The notes under the pieces were generated by a model. The model made no database searches. It was not told the DNA's origin and saw nothing but the letters and a program-made list of their open reading frames with translations. From an uncultured Erysipelotrichaceae bacterium (GTDB lineage: Bacteria > Bacillota_I > Bacilli_A > Erysipelotrichales > Erysipelotrichaceae), in the NCBI GenBank assembly GCA_905201565.1, contig CAJKOS010000099.1, positions 1 through 6,904 of the forward strand: a stretch of DNA of 6,904 nt. Reading direction: 5' to 3'. The position numbers were made by a program, and so were the translations under genes. This document shows, piece after piece, positions 5,806 to 6,904 of this stretch; the first letter of the stretch is position 1, and the number at the start of each line of letters is the position of its first letter.

Positions 5806-6570
5806 ATGAAATTACTCTGTCCTGTATGTAAACAGCCACTGGAAAAAGTGAGCAAATCATGGCGCTGTGAAAACAACCACAACTTTGATGAAGCAAAAAG
5901 CGGCTATCTCAACTTGTTACAAAGTGGTGGAAACCACGGCGACAATAAGGAAATGGTCAAAGCCCGCACCGCATTTCTTGAAAGTGGTGCCTATGCCTTT
6001 TTGAAACAGAAACTGATACAGCTTATCGGCAATCCCGACACACTGGCAGACTTTGCCTGTGGCGAAGGCTATTACACAAGTGGATTATGCGCAAAAGAGA
6101 TAATAGGTATCGACATGTCCAAAGATGCTTTGATCCATGCCGCTAAGCACTACCCTGCAATACGATGGGTACTGGCATCCATATTTGATGCACCATTAGA
6201 GGATAACAGCTGTGATGTGGTACTCACCTGCTTTGCCCCATTTGCCAAAGAGGAAATAGAGCGCATTCTCAGACCTGGTGGAAGGTTCATCTTTGTCACC
6301 CCGGGTCCTCATCACCTCTATGAACTCAAAGAGGCATTGTATGAAACACCATACCGCAATATCCATAAGGACCTCGACACAAACCTCTCGTTAGTCCACG
6401 AAGAGACGATCTCTTCTTCCTGGCTGTGTCATAATGAACAGCTTTACAGCCTTTTTGCCATGACTCCCTATGTCTATCGAACCGGGAAGCGCGGAAAAGA
6501 AAAACTCAGCACAATTGAGGCATTACACCTCACCGCTGAGTTTGTCATCCGCATTTATCAGAAGTCATAA
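5806..6570 (+). CDS. rlmA: 23S rRNA (guanine-N1)-methyltransferase, RlmA family
   Basis: An S-adenosylmethionine-dependent methyltransferase that modifies N1 of a guanine in hairpin 35 of 23S rRNA, at the peptide exit tunnel: G745 for the RlmA(I) group or G748 for the RlmA(II) group usual in Gram-positives. The 254-residue product opens with the RlmA zinc finger C5, C8, C21, H25 at the same positions as in the E. coli enzyme, followed by the family signature SGYLNLL (32-38). The Rossmann domain shows motif I as DFACGEGYYT (82-91; the first Gly is Ala), GIDMS (101-105), CFAPF (142-146), and RPGG (156-159). The ATG at 5806 puts the zinc finger in register; a TTG at 5770 would add 12 residues but lies on the -35 box. 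There is no ribosome binding site and the promoter implies a leaderless message. The 3' end overlaps the convergent YolD-like gene by 13 bases. G748 methylation affects macrolide and ketolide response in streptococci (known for the family). Confidence 0.95.
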   Translation: MKLLCPVCKQPLEKVSKSWRCENNHNFDEAKSGYLNLLQSGGNHGDNKEMVKARTAFLESGAYAFLKQKLIQLIGNPDTLADFACGEGYYTSGLCAKEIIGIDMSKDALIHAAKHYPAIRWVLASIFDAPLEDNSCDVVLTCFAPFAKEEIERILRPGGRFIFVTPGPHHLYELKEALYETPYRNIHKDLDTNLSLVHEETISSSWLCHNEQLYSLFAMTPYVYRTGKRGKEKLSTIEALHLTAEFVIRIYQKS

Positions 6571-6904
6571 CCTTCAAACAGTGGTGAATCCATACCTGCT
6601 ACATCGTCCATATTGACCTTGCGACGGTCAGTGAACACAAACAGCCGGTTAACTTCATCCACTGTTTTTAAATTACCTTCTTCCTCTATATAGGAACCAC
6701 CTTTCTGAAATGCATCCTCTTTAAATACCACAAGATGCACATAGGGCTGTTCCTTGATATGTTCAAGAAGGATGGCAGTCTTTGCCTGGATGATGGATAA
6801 TGCATCTTCATGCATTTCCTTGCGCTCTATTGTTATCCTGCCACTTTCTTCAATGGCTTCCTCATACCCGGAAAGTGCCGCAAATGGTTTGAACTGGGCA
6901 GCCC
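6558..6904 (-). CDS. YolD-like family protein, 5' end beyond the window
   Basis: The reading frame is open from the right edge to its TGA at 6560-6558, giving 114 visible residues; only the N-terminal end, probably some 10-20 residues, is missing. An internal ATG at 6815 is not the start, because conserved sequence continues upstream of it. The fragment begins with AAQFKPFAALSGYEEAIEE, matching the YolD-family signature around PFAAL-x-GY-EEAI. It continues with a helical segment, strands around PYVHLVVFKED, the GGSYIEEEG turn, an NRLFVF strand, and VNMDDVAGMD. YolD-like proteins are small cytoplasmic proteins usually encoded next to Y-family (DinB/UmuC-like) translesion DNA polymerases in Bacillota, often in damage-induced units. 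Such a polymerase gene may therefore lie beyond the edge, which I cannot see. The biochemical role of the family is unclear. The gene converges on rlmA with a 13-base overlap and no terminator between them. Confidence 0.8.
   Translation of the reverse strand, partial: AAQFKPFAALSGYEEAIEESGRITIERKEMHEDALSIIQAKTAILLEHIKEQPYVHLVVFKEDAFQKGGSYIEEEGNLKTVDEVNRLFVFTDRRKVNMDDVAGMDSPLFEGYDF

Overview
The window reads as a gene-dense stretch of a low-to-moderate GC Bacillota chromosome. Strong AGGAGG-type ribosome binding sites, very short intergenic gaps, intrinsic terminators, QueH-type queuosine maturation and a YolD-like protein all fit this. An Erysipelotrichia-like gut Firmicute is my best guess, but that is only an impression from protein style; no rRNA or marker gene is present.

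Layout. (1) Positions 28-1404, minus strand: a tight three-gene operon encoding a two-helix membrane protein, an SmtB-type ArsR metal sensor and a DEDDh 3'-5' exonuclease. All genes overlap, and a hairpin with a T-run ends the unit. (2) Positions 1430-4801, plus strand: tgt, queA and queH, the last three steps of queuosine tRNA modification (base exchange at G34, addition of the epoxycyclopentanediol ring, reduction of epoxyqueuosine). Between queA and queH sits an AT-richer MNT nucleotidyltransferase gene with its own likely promoter. It is followed by an 18-codon reading frame where its HEPN partner would be expected. The cluster ends in a strong hairpin terminator. (3) Positions 4805-5754, minus strand: a TetR regulator and a small helical cytoplasmic protein in one operon. 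A perfect 19-bp palindrome overlaps the tetR -35 box, so autoregulation is likely. (4) Positions 5770-6570, plus strand: an RlmA-type 23S rRNA guanine-N1 methyltransferase that appears to be transcribed without a leader. (5) Positions 6558-6904, minus strand: the 3' part of a YolD-like gene entering from the right edge and overlapping rlmA tail to tail.

How it works together. The main theme is RNA modification (tgt, queA, queH, rlmA). Only the late queuosine steps are visible, which is compatible either with salvage of preQ1/preQ0 or with early genes elsewhere. The two regulator-containing operons look like separate small responses. I see no phage, transposon, CRISPR array or RNA gene, and no clear candidate for an entirely new system. 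The points most worth a second look are the orphan MNT with a broken partner inside the queuosine cluster, two genes whose promoters place the transcript start on the start codon, the complete tetR operator/promoter arrangement, and the membrane protein/metal sensor/exonuclease operon. There is no gene-free stretch above 300 bases.
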